A DNA stretch of 51,970 nucleotides, taken from positions 1-51,970 of the forward strand of contig JAQMWT010000530.1 of NCBI GenBank assembly GCA_029834535.1. The letters are read 5' to 3'. A program made the position numbers and the translations under genes. Of this stretch, positions 40,403 through 51,785 are shown in pieces. Position 1 is the stretch's first letter. Each line of letters starts with the position of its first letter. The stretch comes from Chrysophaeum taylorii (taxonomy: Eukaryota > Sar > Pelagophyceae > Pelagomonadales > Pelagomonadaceae). The notes below the pieces were generated by a model that was not told where the DNA came from, did not search any database, and saw only the letters and a list, made by a program, of their open reading frames with translations.

Positions 40403-40723
40403 CTTCAGACCTCTCCCGAGCATGGGAGCCAGGCCGGACCGACAGGAGCCAGTCCGGAATCACGGGCCTGTAGACGAGGAGCGCCGAAAGGTCGGTCGGC
40501 GGAGAGTGACCATCAAGCTTGTCGCCATGCGACGAGGAGACCGCGATGTGACTGACAACCAACTCGTCGATAACCTTCCGTCTGCGCCCCCCGGCCATAC
40601 CCCGTCCCACTGCGAACGTTCCGGCTGCCAACCGGCCCGCCCGGGAGGCGAATAGGTGCCAACCTACGCCGGGAGGGCGGATGCCCTCGCAAGACTCAGG
40701 ATTCATGAGGCACCGTCCTCCAT
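40392..40723 (-). mobile_element. SINE-like element, copy 6 (slightly 5'-truncated)
   Basis: Reverse orientation, tail at the left, broken at the right in CACCGTCCTCCAT, about 20 bp short of the full 5' end. CTACTA occurs on both sides (40387-40392 and about 40729-40734), a possible short target duplication. It interrupts the copia-B RT. Confidence 0.8.
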
Positions 40724-40826
40724 TGGGCCTACTATTAATTGTCCGAGAAACCTACATTTGGGATTTTACAGCATTGTAGGCTGAACGTCAATTTAGCCAA
40801 ACGCGGCATATATTGTTAGATTTAGG

Positions 40827-43800
40827 CGGAGGTTTGGGGGGAGTGTTAGGGGATACTGTGAATGACGTCATCCATCCTCGGACCCTATGCACTCACGACG
40901 GCACGTTCACCGCCCCTCTCGGTTTAGACCACCAACATGGCGCCATCCTCATGGTACACTCACAGTGAACTGAGATGCACGCTCGCTTGTTGCACAGTAC
41001 GATGCCCGAACATCTATTGTTTCAGGTTCAACACAACACAGCTTTCCCAGTCATCGCTTACGCGCCCCCATCCGCCCGCCGCCCGGTTCTGCGCTCGTTC
41101 CGCAACCACGGTCTCTCCACCTCACCGGCAATTCGAACATTTCACCAAGTTCAAATTACGAGGGCGCATTCGTTTTCCACCGCCGACAAGATCTGTTTCG
41201 ACTCATGTCAGCCACGCTATATATGGGTACTCTGGCTACATCGGAACTCACTTCAAGGCACGTACTGAAGTCTCTCTTCCTAAGGACCTCCGTCACACGA
41301 CAAGACCTGATGAGCACTCGTCGTTCCTCCCCGCTTCGACGCGACTCCCGACGATTCAATTCCCGACGATTTGTGATGACACTAAGTTTCGTCATCAATG
41401 CAATTCTGAGCCTCCCACGCTCTTCCGTCAGCCTCTTGCAGGTCACACCTCTCAAGTTTCAGCTCACTCGATTTCACCCTGTGTGCTGCCATATGCAAAT
41501 GAAGTTCTGTCATGCCTACGCCACATGTCGCAGTTATCGCCAAACTCGCGCAACAAATGCCCGCCACTAAATGACAGCCGCACGCAGAGTCCTTTGCTCG
41601 CCTCTTCTAACGTCCCTCCCAGAACTATGCTTGACGTTGAAGATCAGCACCTCTATGGTTCGGTTATAGCACGACTTCACGCGACATCCTCGCCCAGTTC
41701 TGTTCACGTTTCGCATCTGTCGACATTACCGCCAGAAGTCCACTTCGGACACAGCTCGGATTGCACTCGCATATGATAATATCTCTTATGACGCACCCGG
41801 CTCGCTCCTCTCCGTTCACACTGCAGGTTCCATCTTGCAGAACTCTGAGCCCAACAGCTGCCAGTGCGATTCGCACCCAGTCGACATTTCCCGTAGCACC
41901 CGCGAGGATAACCCCCAATCTCCACAGGTTGGACACGCGCTCTCCTCTCAGCATTCAACCGACTGTCGCTGCCGCACACCGCATGCCCCACCCGGTTGTG
42001 ATACGAATAAAGGGAAGTCAATTGCCATGCCTATATATTCCTTTATTCCCGCACACTCGCTGCCAGCCACAGTCTTGCATGACTCACTATTTTCGGACAG
42101 TCTTCACACTATGGCCATTGTCTCACATCAGATTCACTCTTCGGACACCTCGCGTCCAAAACTTCCCTGTCTCTTGAAAACCCAACTCCCTCCACGTTGT
42201 ATACTGAGCAGCTCTCGCATATCGATATCACCCTTCTATCGAATGTCTCAACTTTCAGTCACTGCACAATTCACCAGGGATGCACCACGCTCACTCGCAT
42301 TTGTACATCAAGGGATGTTTGATTCTGGTGAAAACGACTCCGGACGTTAAATGAATTCTGGATCAGTTGATTGTCACGACTCAGGATTACTTTGCCGAAC
42401 TCCACACGACCATACAGTCGAACGCACAGGATGCGACTCCGACCATACCTTCGAAGTCAGCTCTCCCCCAGGGAAGGACAATGTCTTCGCACAGTCCATC
42501 GACTTCAGGTATTTACCCCTTTTGACTGGCTCTTCTGCAGAGGTCACACGTCTGCATCCACCATCATAACCACCATACGCGACACACTCGCAAACTTTCG
42601 TCTCAGTCCAATCATCTTTTGATGACAGCAAATGGCAACCTCCACCAGGCCACAATCCCAGGTCTACAGCCAAGATTCAAGATTCCCAACAAGACTCAAA
42701 TCCCCGAAATTCATTTCTATAATTCTTTATCCCTTATTGGCCACCCCCAGACGACTTTATCCCGATATCAACATCACACGATGATTATTCGCATGTTCTT
42801 TTATAGGCTCATATTTTAGCTTCAGCTGTCCCACGCTACACTCAGCACGACAGCTTCGACACGTATGTGACAGACAATCCTGGTTCTTACATCTTCCAGG
42901 AACAGCTCCGCGCTACTCGCTATCGCAACGCCGATTACCTTACCATGTCGAAACCGATTTGGTTAAATGGTCATATCTCTTCATGGGATAACGCTGCCGC
43001 TCAGTCACATCGTCACATGTTTACAGCACGTCTCTAGTCGCCATATAATATTTCTCTCATGATCGTAATCACAGTTCATTTGTCGACATACCGTTTGGTC
43101 ACTGCCCATATTATGATCCATGCCATCGCTACCCATCAGACCACTCATTCTATTACGAGCATACATCAGCCGCGTGCGATTTACCCAGCCGCACGCACAG
43201 TCATCCTATATCATGGAACACCCACGACTTAATCCGTGCAACTCTCGTATTCGACGATGACACTAGTACACTCGCTTTTTTCTATACACATCACCATTCT
43301 TCTGCCTCCATTGCACTTAACATCCTCTTCACGATGTTGTCATTACAATCCTTCTTTCATCAGCCACTGAACAAGATGATGATCTCATCTCTAGTACTGT
43401 ATTCGCCATATTTCACGCTTAGCCCATTTGGCATCTTCTTTCACGTTTCCCCTTCTTTACGATCGATGCTTTTCCTTTTTCAGCTTATTCGCCTCCTCCT
43501 CTTGCATTCTCCTTTTTACTTTGTTTTCCCTTTCAGCCTGTTCCACGTTCTACTTTGCGCTCTTTCTCCTTTCTCACTTACACTCCCCTGCTACTCCGCT
43601 CTACTCTATCTCTCTCGTGCACTTCGCACACTTCTCATCACACGCCTCCTCACAACTCAACTTCTATTTGTCTTTGGCCAGACATTTGTTTTGTTTGTCC
43701 AGATTTTCGCTCTTCCCGAGTTCAATCTGCGAGGGCGTAGAGATAGAAAATTTCATTTAGGGTTAGTACCCCCCCCCTCTATCACTCACACACCCAATAA

Positions 43801-43950
43801 CCAATAAAATCGCTGTGTCGAACACCGTGCTGCTCTTTGTGTCGTTAGAGACAGGGCGTTAGGGCAGCACTACCACTGCCATCATTCTCTACCAGGAGCA
43901 CAGTGGTTTTTTTCTGTCTCTAGTCATCACCGACGTAATCCTAAACCCGG
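40827..43950 (+). other. copia-B polypurine tract and presumed 3' LTR; otherwise undefined
   Basis: GCGGAGGTTTGGGGGGAG (40827-40843) looks like a polypurine tract, and TGTTAGGGGATACTGTG at 40844 fits a copia LTR start. Where the LTR ends I cannot tell. An AATAAA occurs at 43803. The intervening 3 kb is pyrimidine-rich with long but unconvincing ORFs (40937-41776, 43334-43807). One stretch near 42860-43035 (VTDNPGSYIFQEQLRATRYR in one frame) looks like decayed coding sequence. Either the LTR is very long or other remnants follow it. Confidence 0.4.
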
Positions 43951-43962
43951 TGTGAGAGAGAT

Positions 43963-44060
43963 ATTTATCTGAAATCAGAATAGTATTCGTCAGAGAGAAT
44001 TGTCTGAAATCTGAGTAGTATCTGACAGATACTACTCTGAGACTCAGATTTCAGATAAAT
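43963..44060. repeat. nested inverted repeat (cruciform-prone) next to the copia-C copy 2 terminus
   Basis: ATTTATCTGAAATC (43963-43976) pairs with GATTTCAGATAAAT (44047-44060). Inside lie TCTGAAATCT (44003-44012) and AGATTTCAGA (44046-44055). At the centre is a perfect 12-bp-arm palindrome around one base, GAGTAGTATCTG-A-CAGATACTACTC (44013-44037). It ends 10 bp before the copia-C terminus at 44071. Confidence 0.85.
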
Positions 44061-44611
44061 CTCTCTGACATGGAGAGATTTGACCATCTCCGGGTACATG
44101 GTAGAGACTGCGTGCAGTCTTAGGCGTGTACAGACCATTCCGCTTGTCACATGCGACTACACAAGGTAGGGATTTAGGCCCTAACTCCTTAAGGACACTA
44201 GGTCCCATATAAGCGTTCACACTGGCAAGGAGGAACGAAGCCTCTGTTAATCAAACAGAAAGCACCGTACCTGACGGTACGCACATGGAGGCCTACTCCA
44301 TGTTGGAAGAGAGCTTCAGACTGTATTCTTCATAGTCATGAATAAGTAATTGTGGAAGGGTAAGGAAGGAAAGAGGGAAAGCCGTATTGCGGAGAGAAAA
44401 CCCTATAGTGGAGATAGGTGTGAAAGGAGTGAGGTGTTCCAGTGTCGTACACATAATAGTGTAGCGCTCTGGACCCCCTCAACGTGTGAAATAATTTGTT
44501 TATGCATTTCAGACGTTCTTGAGTGTGGAACTTGTGTATGATACATGAGAGCAGCGAATAGATTAAACAAACAACAATAATACAAAGGAAGAAGTAACAT
44601 AACAATTAAGT

Positions 44612-46606
44612 TTAGGAGGATGAAGTTGGACGTGTTGTGACATTGCGTAGAGAAGCGGCATCCACAACATCAGATGTGTGGTCCAACTCATCATCACTAT
44701 TGTCTTCCAGTTCTTTTAATTCTGGAGAGGAAGAATCATGATCTTCGGGTTGGTCGTTAGAAGTATTGTTTGTAGTGATAGCACCACTGAGGGCGACCAG
44801 GGGTGCCATGACAGAAGATAGATAGGACATAGCTGCGTCCGGTGTTAAAGTATGCAAGTCTGCTGCAGGAATAACATGATCCTGTGCATCAGACATAGCG
44901 GTATATAAGTTATTAGCTGTATCGTCAATTAGGGTTTGCTGTGCCTCTTCATAAGTATTTGGAGGAAACTGTCAAATAGACGAAAGGAGCGATCTCGAGA
45001 TTATGTGAACAAAGACAGCAAGGGTGCGCATCATAGTATCTTGGTGCATTTGGTAGCTTGATAGTATATTATATAAGAGCGCAACATGTTTGATGTTCTC
45101 GGTTACTTGGGCATTTAGAGTGGCATTAGCTTCTTGTAGCTGAGTTATATTCTTCAAGGCATCAGATAGTTGTTGGTCTCGTTCCATCAATTGCTGATCA
45201 CTTTTAGTGATACGTGAAGATAGAGATTGAACTTCTTCTTTTAATTGGCGCAAAGACTCAACTACATTATCGTTAAGTTCGTCTGGCGTGGGTTCAACTG
45301 GTGCAGTTTCGACTGGTGCAGGTTTTTTATCCTCAGACAATTTAGTGTCTGAAAATGCGTCTATTATGGCGGAAGGATAACCAACCTGGATTAGTACGTT
45401 TTGGACGGCGGTCTGATGCTCGGGTGATAGTTGAAGAAAGTAATCCAACATAGGCGGTAACATCTCGTGAGAAGTGTCATTAAACTGGCGAAAGACATCA
45501 TTGACGAAACTTTCAATGAACACATCAAGTAGCTCATCAGGATTGGTCACGACACAGACTTTTTCTTCGACAGACTGTAGTAATGACCAAGACAATACAG
45601 GAATCTCGAGATTGACATTCGAGATATAAGGCAGCTGTAGCAAGAGGGGTGCGTTATCGTTAGGATTCACAATAATTTTAGAAACACTCAGATTATGGGC
45701 TGCCATACATTTCATGAGCGCCTCTTTAAGCAGCTTGTTGATTGCAATGGACTTCCCAAAACGGAGATTGATGGCTCTCATGTGTGCAGCTGGATCATTA
45801 CAGCAAGAAAGATGAAACGACGGAAGACTGTTCCTAATTAACGCTGTCCCGTGCTGTGACAGATTACACATGACACAGATCAAAATGAAAAATGGACGCG
45901 GTACGTCAAAACAATGCGAAGCATGTTGATCCGACGCAAGATGGTCCTCGATGATTTTAATGATTTTGTCCGTTTTAATTTCATCTTCGGTGCAAATGGC
46001 GAGTACAAGGGGCGTACCCGGCGTATCGGTTTTATTGTAACATTTCGTACACATTATGTGTACTTTGACAACGCCTTTAATGGGTGGGTATCGATGCAAT
46101 CGAATACCCTCGTTCGCCGGTATGTTAGGAGCATTACGTATGCGCTTCGCCTTTAGACACAACAGAGAGCCCAGGAAGTGGAGGTTGTCAACGCAGTTAT
46201 TTTGTTGTGCCTCCGCAAGTAATTGTTGGATGGATTGATGCCAACATTGAGGATTCTTAGGTGACGGTAGCAAAAAATTAGGTGGCTGGGTGCCAAGCGA
46301 GAGAACGTTCCCAGACATCATCGCCATAGCATCGAATTTACAATGCTTTAGAAGAAAGTATTCTGTGTTTGCAACATGAGATTTAGTATGGTGCTGTGTT
46401 GTTTGTGACTTGGGAGTCACTGGCGAGGACTGATTTCCGTGTGCAACGGAAAGATACGTTTGATGTTTCCGATTAGGAGAACCAGTAGGAGCAATTCCTG
46501 GGTTTAGAGCATTAAACGGAGAAGATAATGATGATATGCCGCCACGTCCACGGTTCAATACAGAGTAACGTCGGCTCGCAGCATCCTTGTTCTTGGCAGG
46601 ATTCAT
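44612..46606 (-). pseudogene. copia-C ORF3, copy 2: extra ORF downstream of pol (one nonsense codon)
   Basis: The best copy, 664 codons if a single TGA (44972-44974) is read through; copies 1 and 3 have GGA (Gly) there. The N-terminus is basic (KDAASRRYSVLNRGRGG). The middle has PPIKGVVKVHIMCTKCYNKT and CFDVPRPFFILICVMCNLS, two CxxC pairs that could bind zinc. About 460-520 is a coiled coil (LRQLKEEVQSLSSRITKSDQ, LMERDQQLSDALKNITQLQE). The C-terminus is acidic (SPELKELEDNSDDELDHTSD). It does not resemble gag, envelope or known domains I can name; no signal peptide or membrane helix is evident, which argues against an envelope. Conservation among diverged copies implies it was once functional in the element's life cycle. 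Confidence 0.75.
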
Positions 46607-46716
46607 TTTATAGAAGTCCTCACATTGCGCATTTCATTTCACATTTTGGCGAGCCACGATGCCGTTTTCCATGAGGGTTAGTTTAACGTCATTTCGGACA
46701 TAGTGAAGGGTAAGGA

Positions 46717-47349
46717 TTAAGCATCTTGCTGAGCTATGGGTTGTTGTAAACCAAGTAACGTGCGGAATCTAGTGAAAAGCGGAGCACCAAAGGGTTTAGT
46801 GCATCCATCAGCGATATTCGGAGTGCCGGTAACATGATGTAAGTGTGTGCGTTTTCGATGTACGTAATCACGAATACGAAACCAGCGTGTGGTAATAGCT
46901 TTGGCTTTAGTCGCACTGTCAGGATTGTTTGATAGATGGATAGCAGAAGCAGAATCCCCAAGTATAGGGCTGTTACGCATGAATTACATGTCTGATGGGC
47001 TGATGGGAGAGGATTGTCATGGGCATCATAATCTAATAACAAATCTTTCCCTGGAGGTTGGCGAAGATAGTATTGTGGGTTTATAGCGAATGCCATTTCC
47101 GTTAACAATTTGCGCAACCAGACCACATCATCAGCGCACATATTAAGGGCGATGAGTTCACTCTCATGCGTGGAAGTAGCTGTGATAGGCTGTAGTTTGG
47201 ACTTCCAGGTGATGAGAGAACCGAACAAAAAGATGTCATAGCCAGTTGTAGATTTGTGGTCTTGTTCATAAGAGGGTGCGTTATCAGCATCGACGAACGC
47301 AACCAGTGGATCAAAGTTACCTGAATTTACTTGTTCTTTAGTGTAATCC
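46717..47349 (-). pseudogene. copia-C RNase H, copy 2
   Basis: DYTKEQVNSGNFDPLVAFVD, ADNAPSYEQDHKSTTGYDIF, FGSLITWKSKLQPITATSTH and ESELIALNMCADDVVWLRKL are classic copia RNase H (catalytic D and E present). They are followed, after a shift caused by a small TGATGGGC duplication near 46990, by SPILGDSASAIHLSNNPD and VTGTPNIADGCTKPF. This copy ends LGLQQPIAQQDA. Confidence 0.85.
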
Positions 47350-47861
47350 TGGAGAGATTTGACCCTCTCCGGGTACATGGTAGAGGCTGCGTGCAGTCTT
47401 AGGCGTGTACAGACCATTCCGCTTGTCACATGCTACTACACAAGGTAGGGATTTAAGCCCTAACTCCGCAAGGACATTAGGTCCCATAGAAGCGTTTACA
47501 CTGACAACGAGAAACGAAGCCTCTGTTAATTAAACAGAAAGCCCCGTACCTGACGGTACGCACCTGGAGGCCTACTCCATGTTGGAAAAGAACTTCAGAC
47601 TGGGCTCTTCATAGTCATGAAAAGTATAATTGCGGAAGGGTAAGGAAGGAAGGAGGGAAAGCCGTATTACGGAGAGAAAACCCTCTTGTAGAGATAGGTG
47701 TGAAATGTTCCAGTGTCGCACACATAATAGTGTAGCTCTCTGGACCCCCTCAACGTGTGAAAACGGTTTATGCATTTCAGACGTTCTTGAAGCGGAACTT
47801 GTGCAATATACATGAGAACAATGAACAATGGAACAAACAACAACAGAACAGGACAAATTAA

Positions 47862-49870
47862 TTATGACGTCGAGCGTGTTGTGATGTTGCGCAAAGAAGC
47901 AGTATCGGTATCCACAACATCAGATGTGTGGTCCAATTCATCCTCGCTATTATCATCCAGTTCCTTTAACTCTGGATAAGACGAATTATGGTCATCGGAG
48001 GATAGGTCGTTAGCAGTGTTGGTGTTGTGCGTAGTCATTGCATCACTCAAGGTTACCAAGGGTGACATAACAGACGAAAGGAAGGACATAGCAGCATCTG
48101 GTGTAAGAGCGTGTACATCCAATGCAGGAATAACACTATCATGTGCATCAGACATAGCTGTGTGGAGGTTGTGAGCTGCTTCGTCGATTAGAACTCGCTG
48201 TGCCTCATTATACGTGTCTGGAGAGAACGGTCCAATATACGAGATAAGCGACCGATAAATGATATGGACAAATACAGCAGAGGTCGGGATTATGGTGCTC
48301 TGATGCATTTGAAGACTTGACAAGATGTTATCTAACAAAGAAACATGTTTGATGTTCTCAGTCACTTGAGTATTGAGAGTTTCGTAGGCCTCTTGCATCT
48401 GTGTGAGAGAAGTTAGTGCAAGCGATAGTTGGTGTTCTCGTGCCATCAATTGCTGTTCGGTGTTAGTGAGACGTAAGGATAAATACCGAATCTCTTATTT
48501 TAATTGGTGTAAAGATTCAGCCATATTGTCGTTAGCCTTATCTGGCGTGGGCTCAGCGGGTGGATTATCGATCGGCACTGGTGACACATCCTCAGAAGAG
48601 GTATTATCAGAGAAGGTATCAATTATATGGGATGGATAGCCAACTTTGACTAACACGTTTTATAATGCTAATTGTTGATCAGGTGGAAGTTGGCGAAAGT
48701 AGTGAAGCATTGGCGGTACCGTCTCCGAAGAAGTTGCGTCGAGTTGATGAGAAACATCGTTAACAAAGCGTTCGATGACCACATTAAGTAACTCCTCAGG
48801 ATTGGTAACTACGCAGGTTTTATCTTCAACGGACTGTAACAAAGACCAGGCTGCTACAAAGATCTCAAGATTTACACTCGAAATGAAGGGCAGCTGAAGT
48901 AAAAGCGGGGCGTGAGCGTCAGGGTTGACGAGAATTTTAGAAGCATCAACGTTAAGGGATGTTGCAGTCTGCATGAGCGCCTCTTTGAGCAGCTTGTTAA
49001 TAGCAATGGACTTTCCAAGGCGGAGGATTATAGCTCTTATGTGGGCATCTGGATCATTATAACAAGAGAGTTGGAAGGGCTGCTGGTTATTGCGAATTAA
49101 CGCTATCCCGTGATTCGACAAGTTGCACATCACACAAATCAACAGAAAGAAAGGGCGCGGCACATCGAAGCAGTGCGATGCATGTTGCTCAGACGCGAGA
49201 TGATCCTCAATAATTTGGCGTATCCTGTCAGTTTTAAGCTCATCTTCCGTACATATGATGAGCACAAGGGGTGTACCCGGCATATCGGTTTTATTATAAC
49301 ATTTTGTACACGCCACATGTACTTTGACAACCCCTTTAATGGGTGGAAAGCGGTGAAAGCGAATACCTTCATTAGGTGATATAGCGGGGGCATTCCGAAT
49401 GCGCTTTGCTTTGACGCACAGCAATGAACTAAGATATTGGACGTTATCCACAAACTCTGTCTGTTGTGCTTCGGTAAGCAGCTGCTGCAAAGACTTAAGC
49501 CAACACGGAGGATCCTTATGCTGAGGGATGAGAAAATTCGGCGGGGACGCACCAAGAGCAGAGATATTCCCTGACATCATCGCAAGTGCGTCAAATTTGC
49601 AATGTTTGAGCAGGAAATACTCAGACTTTGATGTTTGCGATTTAGACAGTTGTTGGACAGTTGCCTTGGGCGCCTTAGGCGTAACTGGCGTAGATTGATG
49701 TCCTTGAGCCACCGACAAATAGGTTTGATGCTTCCGATTAGGGGAACTAGTCGGAGCAACGCTTGGAGTTAGAGCATTAAAAGGTGGGGACAGTGACGAC
49801 ACACCACCACGGCCACGGTTCAGGGTAGAATGGCGCCGGCTCGCAGCATCTTTGTTTTAGTGGGATTCAT
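47862..49870 (-). pseudogene. copia-C ORF3, copy 1
   Basis: The same protein as copy 2 throughout (SSPNRKHQTYLSVAQGHQST, HFPPIKGVVKVHVACTKCYN-type zinc-like centre, CVMCNLSNHG, coiled coil, SDAHDSVIPALDVHALTPDA, acidic end). It is inactivated differently: one A is missing from a run near 49856, shifting the frame after MNPTK; a TAA at 48660 replaces Gln; and a TAA near 48497 replaces Glu in the coiled coil. In the parts that align, substitutions are numerous but conservative, as expected if the ORF was selected before these late knock-outs. Confidence 0.75.
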
Positions 49871-49986
49871 CTTAAAAGGAATCTCCACATCGCATCTTTC
49901 ATTACATTTCACATTTTAACAAGCCAGTATCCCTTTGCATAGCAGGGTTCGTTTAAAGTCAGTTCGGACATAATGGAGGGTAATGA

Positions 49987-51009
49987 TTAACCATCTTGTT
50001 GAGCTATGGGTTGTTGTAAGCCGAGCAACGTGCGAAATCTGCTGAAGAGTGGAGCTCTAAAGGGTTTGGTAAATCCATCGGCGATATTATGGGTACCGGA
50101 AACATGATATAGACGAATACGTTTTAACTGCACGTAGTCGCGAATACGGAACCAGCGTGTGCTAATAGCTTTGGCCTTAGTCGCACTGTCGGGATTATTA
50201 TATAAATGAATAGCAGAGGCAGAGTCTCCAAGTATAGGACTGTTACGTATGAACGACATGTCCGATGGGAGAGGATTGTCGTGAGCATCATAATGTAGTA
50301 GCAAGTCTTTCCCCGAAGGTTGGCGGAGATAGAAGTGAGGATTTATAGCGAATGCCGTTTCCGTTGCCAATTTGCGTAACCAGACCACATCATCGGCACA
50401 CATATTAAGGGCGATAAGTTCACTCTCATGCGTAGAAGTAACTGTAATAGGTTGCAACTTAGACTTCCAAGTGATAAGAGAACCAAACAAAAAGATAGCG
50501 TAACCGGTTGTAGACTTGCGGTCTTGTTCATAAGAGGGTGCATTGTCGGCATCAACGAACGCGACCAATGGATCAAAATTACCTGAATTAACTTGCTCTT
50601 TAGTGTAATCCAACATGGTGGCCATGTCAGTACGATTACCGATAAGAAGTCGAAGATGGTCCATTAGAGCGGAAGAGCCAGAGTAGTACCAGAAACGAAG
50701 ATTACGATTTTCGGGCTTGCGCAAGTAGCTGCGCGTTCCTGTTAGTACTTGAACATGTAGAAATGCTGGATTATGCATTCCTCGAGAGCAACGACTAAGA
50801 CTTTGTGATAGATCGGGGCGACGGGCCAATTGGACAAACGTGAGCTTGCCGAGTAGAGTGGAGCAGGTGTGGAGGATGAAGGTGTCCATATCAGAAGATG
50901 GCTCTCCAGTTTTACGTGGTTTGATGGTGGTAAATCGGTGTGGAGGTGGGACGTTAACTGCATTTTGGTTAAAATGGGGTAGGTGGGCTCTTCGAAACGA
51001 TGCATCCAA
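49987..51009 (-). CDS. copia-C RT C-terminus and RNase H, copy 1
   Basis: Open for 340 codons: DTFILHTCSTLLGKLTFVQL and ARRPDLSQSLSRCSRGMHNP (RT thumb/connection, copia LxYLxxxTRPDI-like), then DPLVAFVDADNAPSYEQDRK and STTGYAIFLFGSLITWKSKL (RNase H catalytic Asp), STHESELIALNMCADDVVWL (Glu and Asp), ILGDSASAIHLYNNPDSATK and VSGTHNIADGFTKPF. It ends LGLQQPIAQQDG with TAA; ORF3 starts about 115 bp further on. The frame is intact, so RNase H would be functional if expressed. Confidence 0.85.
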   Translation of the reverse strand: MDASFRRAHLPHFNQNAVNVPPPHRFTTIKPRKTGEPSSDMDTFILHTCSTLLGKLTFVQLARRPDLSQSLSRCSRGMHNPAFLHVQVLTGTRSYLRKPENRNLRFWYYSGSSALMDHLRLLIGNRTDMATMLDYTKEQVNSGNFDPLVAFVDADNAPSYEQDRKSTTGYAIFLFGSLITWKSKLQPITVTSTHESELIALNMCADDVVWLRKLATETAFAINPHFYLRQPSGKDLLLHYDAHDNPLPSDMSFIRNSPILGDSASAIHLYNNPDSATKAKAISTRWFRIRDYVQLKRIRLYHVSGTHNIADGFTKPFRAPLFSRFRTLLGLQQPIAQQDG

Positions 51010-51099
51010 GTCTTAGCCTGGAAAGTCACCAGTGATATAGGGCCATCCGTTTACCGTTATGCGCATGCCTGGAAAAGAGAGTATGGACTTCCTCGAAGG

Positions 51100-51785
51100 T
51101 GTCGACCGAAGGAGTTAGTTCCTTTTTTCAGGCCTGCTGGAACTCACGACGTAGCAGTTCCGAAGTGCCTAGTAATGACGGACATTGTCTACTGAGAGCC
51201 GGCGGCAAATTAGAAATGTGGCGTCAGCTTGGACTTTAGGGAAATGCAGGTGTCTGTTCGAATCGGGTATAGCATAATGAATCAAAAGAAGCCGCTTATG
51301 TTTTGATTCCAAAGGGCAGGGCTCTGACGTGGATCCATAGCGAGATTTAAGTAGTTTTGGGAGACGGCGGCCTTGATATTTAGTAACCCCCCTTCGGGAT
51401 CGAGAAGGTAAACTGAGCCTGTGGCAAGTATTACATAGACATGAGAATCGATGGGAGCTTGAACAAAAGCGTTAGGTACGTTCGACATGGTCGAGCGGTA
51501 AAAGTCGCATATGAGCTGCTAGCGCCAGAACGCATACGGATGCCAGTAAGCTGTGCCATAGGGGAGTGTGTTGAAATAATATCGGTGCCCAAAGAGGCAA
51601 AGAAGCCTCTTTGGACCAAGCGTGCTTTGTGCTTAATGTACTGACCAGCAGCGTTGGTTTTTATACGTAGGATGAGGCGGGTGTCAATGGGTTTTGAGTT
51701 GACCATTGGCAGTGCTAGTTTAAAACGCCGCGAATCTAACAATATCGAAAATCTCCTTAGAGATGGCAGCGACATTAAGCTGTTT
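51100..51785 (-). pseudogene. copia-C reverse transcriptase, copy 1 (N-terminal and motif A part)
   Basis: Frames at 51775-51431 and 51488-51282 give KPIDTRLILRIKTNAAGQYI, KHKARLVQRGFFASLGTD, STHSPMAQLTGIRM, YLTLLFKLP or NAFVQAPIDSHVYVILATGS (motif A region) and DPRQSPALWNQNISGFF. Shifts near 51480 and below 51280 break it. Where YVDD should be (about 51185) a frame reads LSVDNV, suggesting a mutated active site. The 185 bp to the right edge contain nothing I can assign beyond this pol. Confidence 0.65.

Larger units (their letters stand above)
44071..47349 (-). mobile_element. copia-C, copy 2 (interrupted in RNase H by copy 1)
   Basis: Minus strand: the RNase H end, ORF3 and the 3' terminal region, whose last bases (TG on the plus strand at 44071) match the other copies. 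On the right it is joined inside RNase H (DYTKEQVNSGN) directly to the 3' end of copy 1. The simplest reading is that copy 1 inserted into copy 2's pol and the rest of copy 2 lies off the right edge of the window. Confidence 0.8.

Noticed and set aside
40937..41776. 279-codon ORF after copia-B
   Set aside because: Ser/Thr/Pro/Arg-rich with no motif, overlapped by other equally long frames in a pyrimidine-rich stretch; most likely LTR or spacer sequence.
43334..43807. 157-codon hydrophobic ORF resembling a membrane protein
   Set aside because: Leu/Phe/Ser content follows from a C/T-rich tract, and the neighbouring frame gives the same kind of sequence.
47350..49990. Copia-C 5' truncations read as LINE-like target-primed insertions
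   Set aside because: Nested insertion of copy 1 into copy 2 explains the join, and the TG/CA termini fit an LTR; no tail or truncation series is needed.
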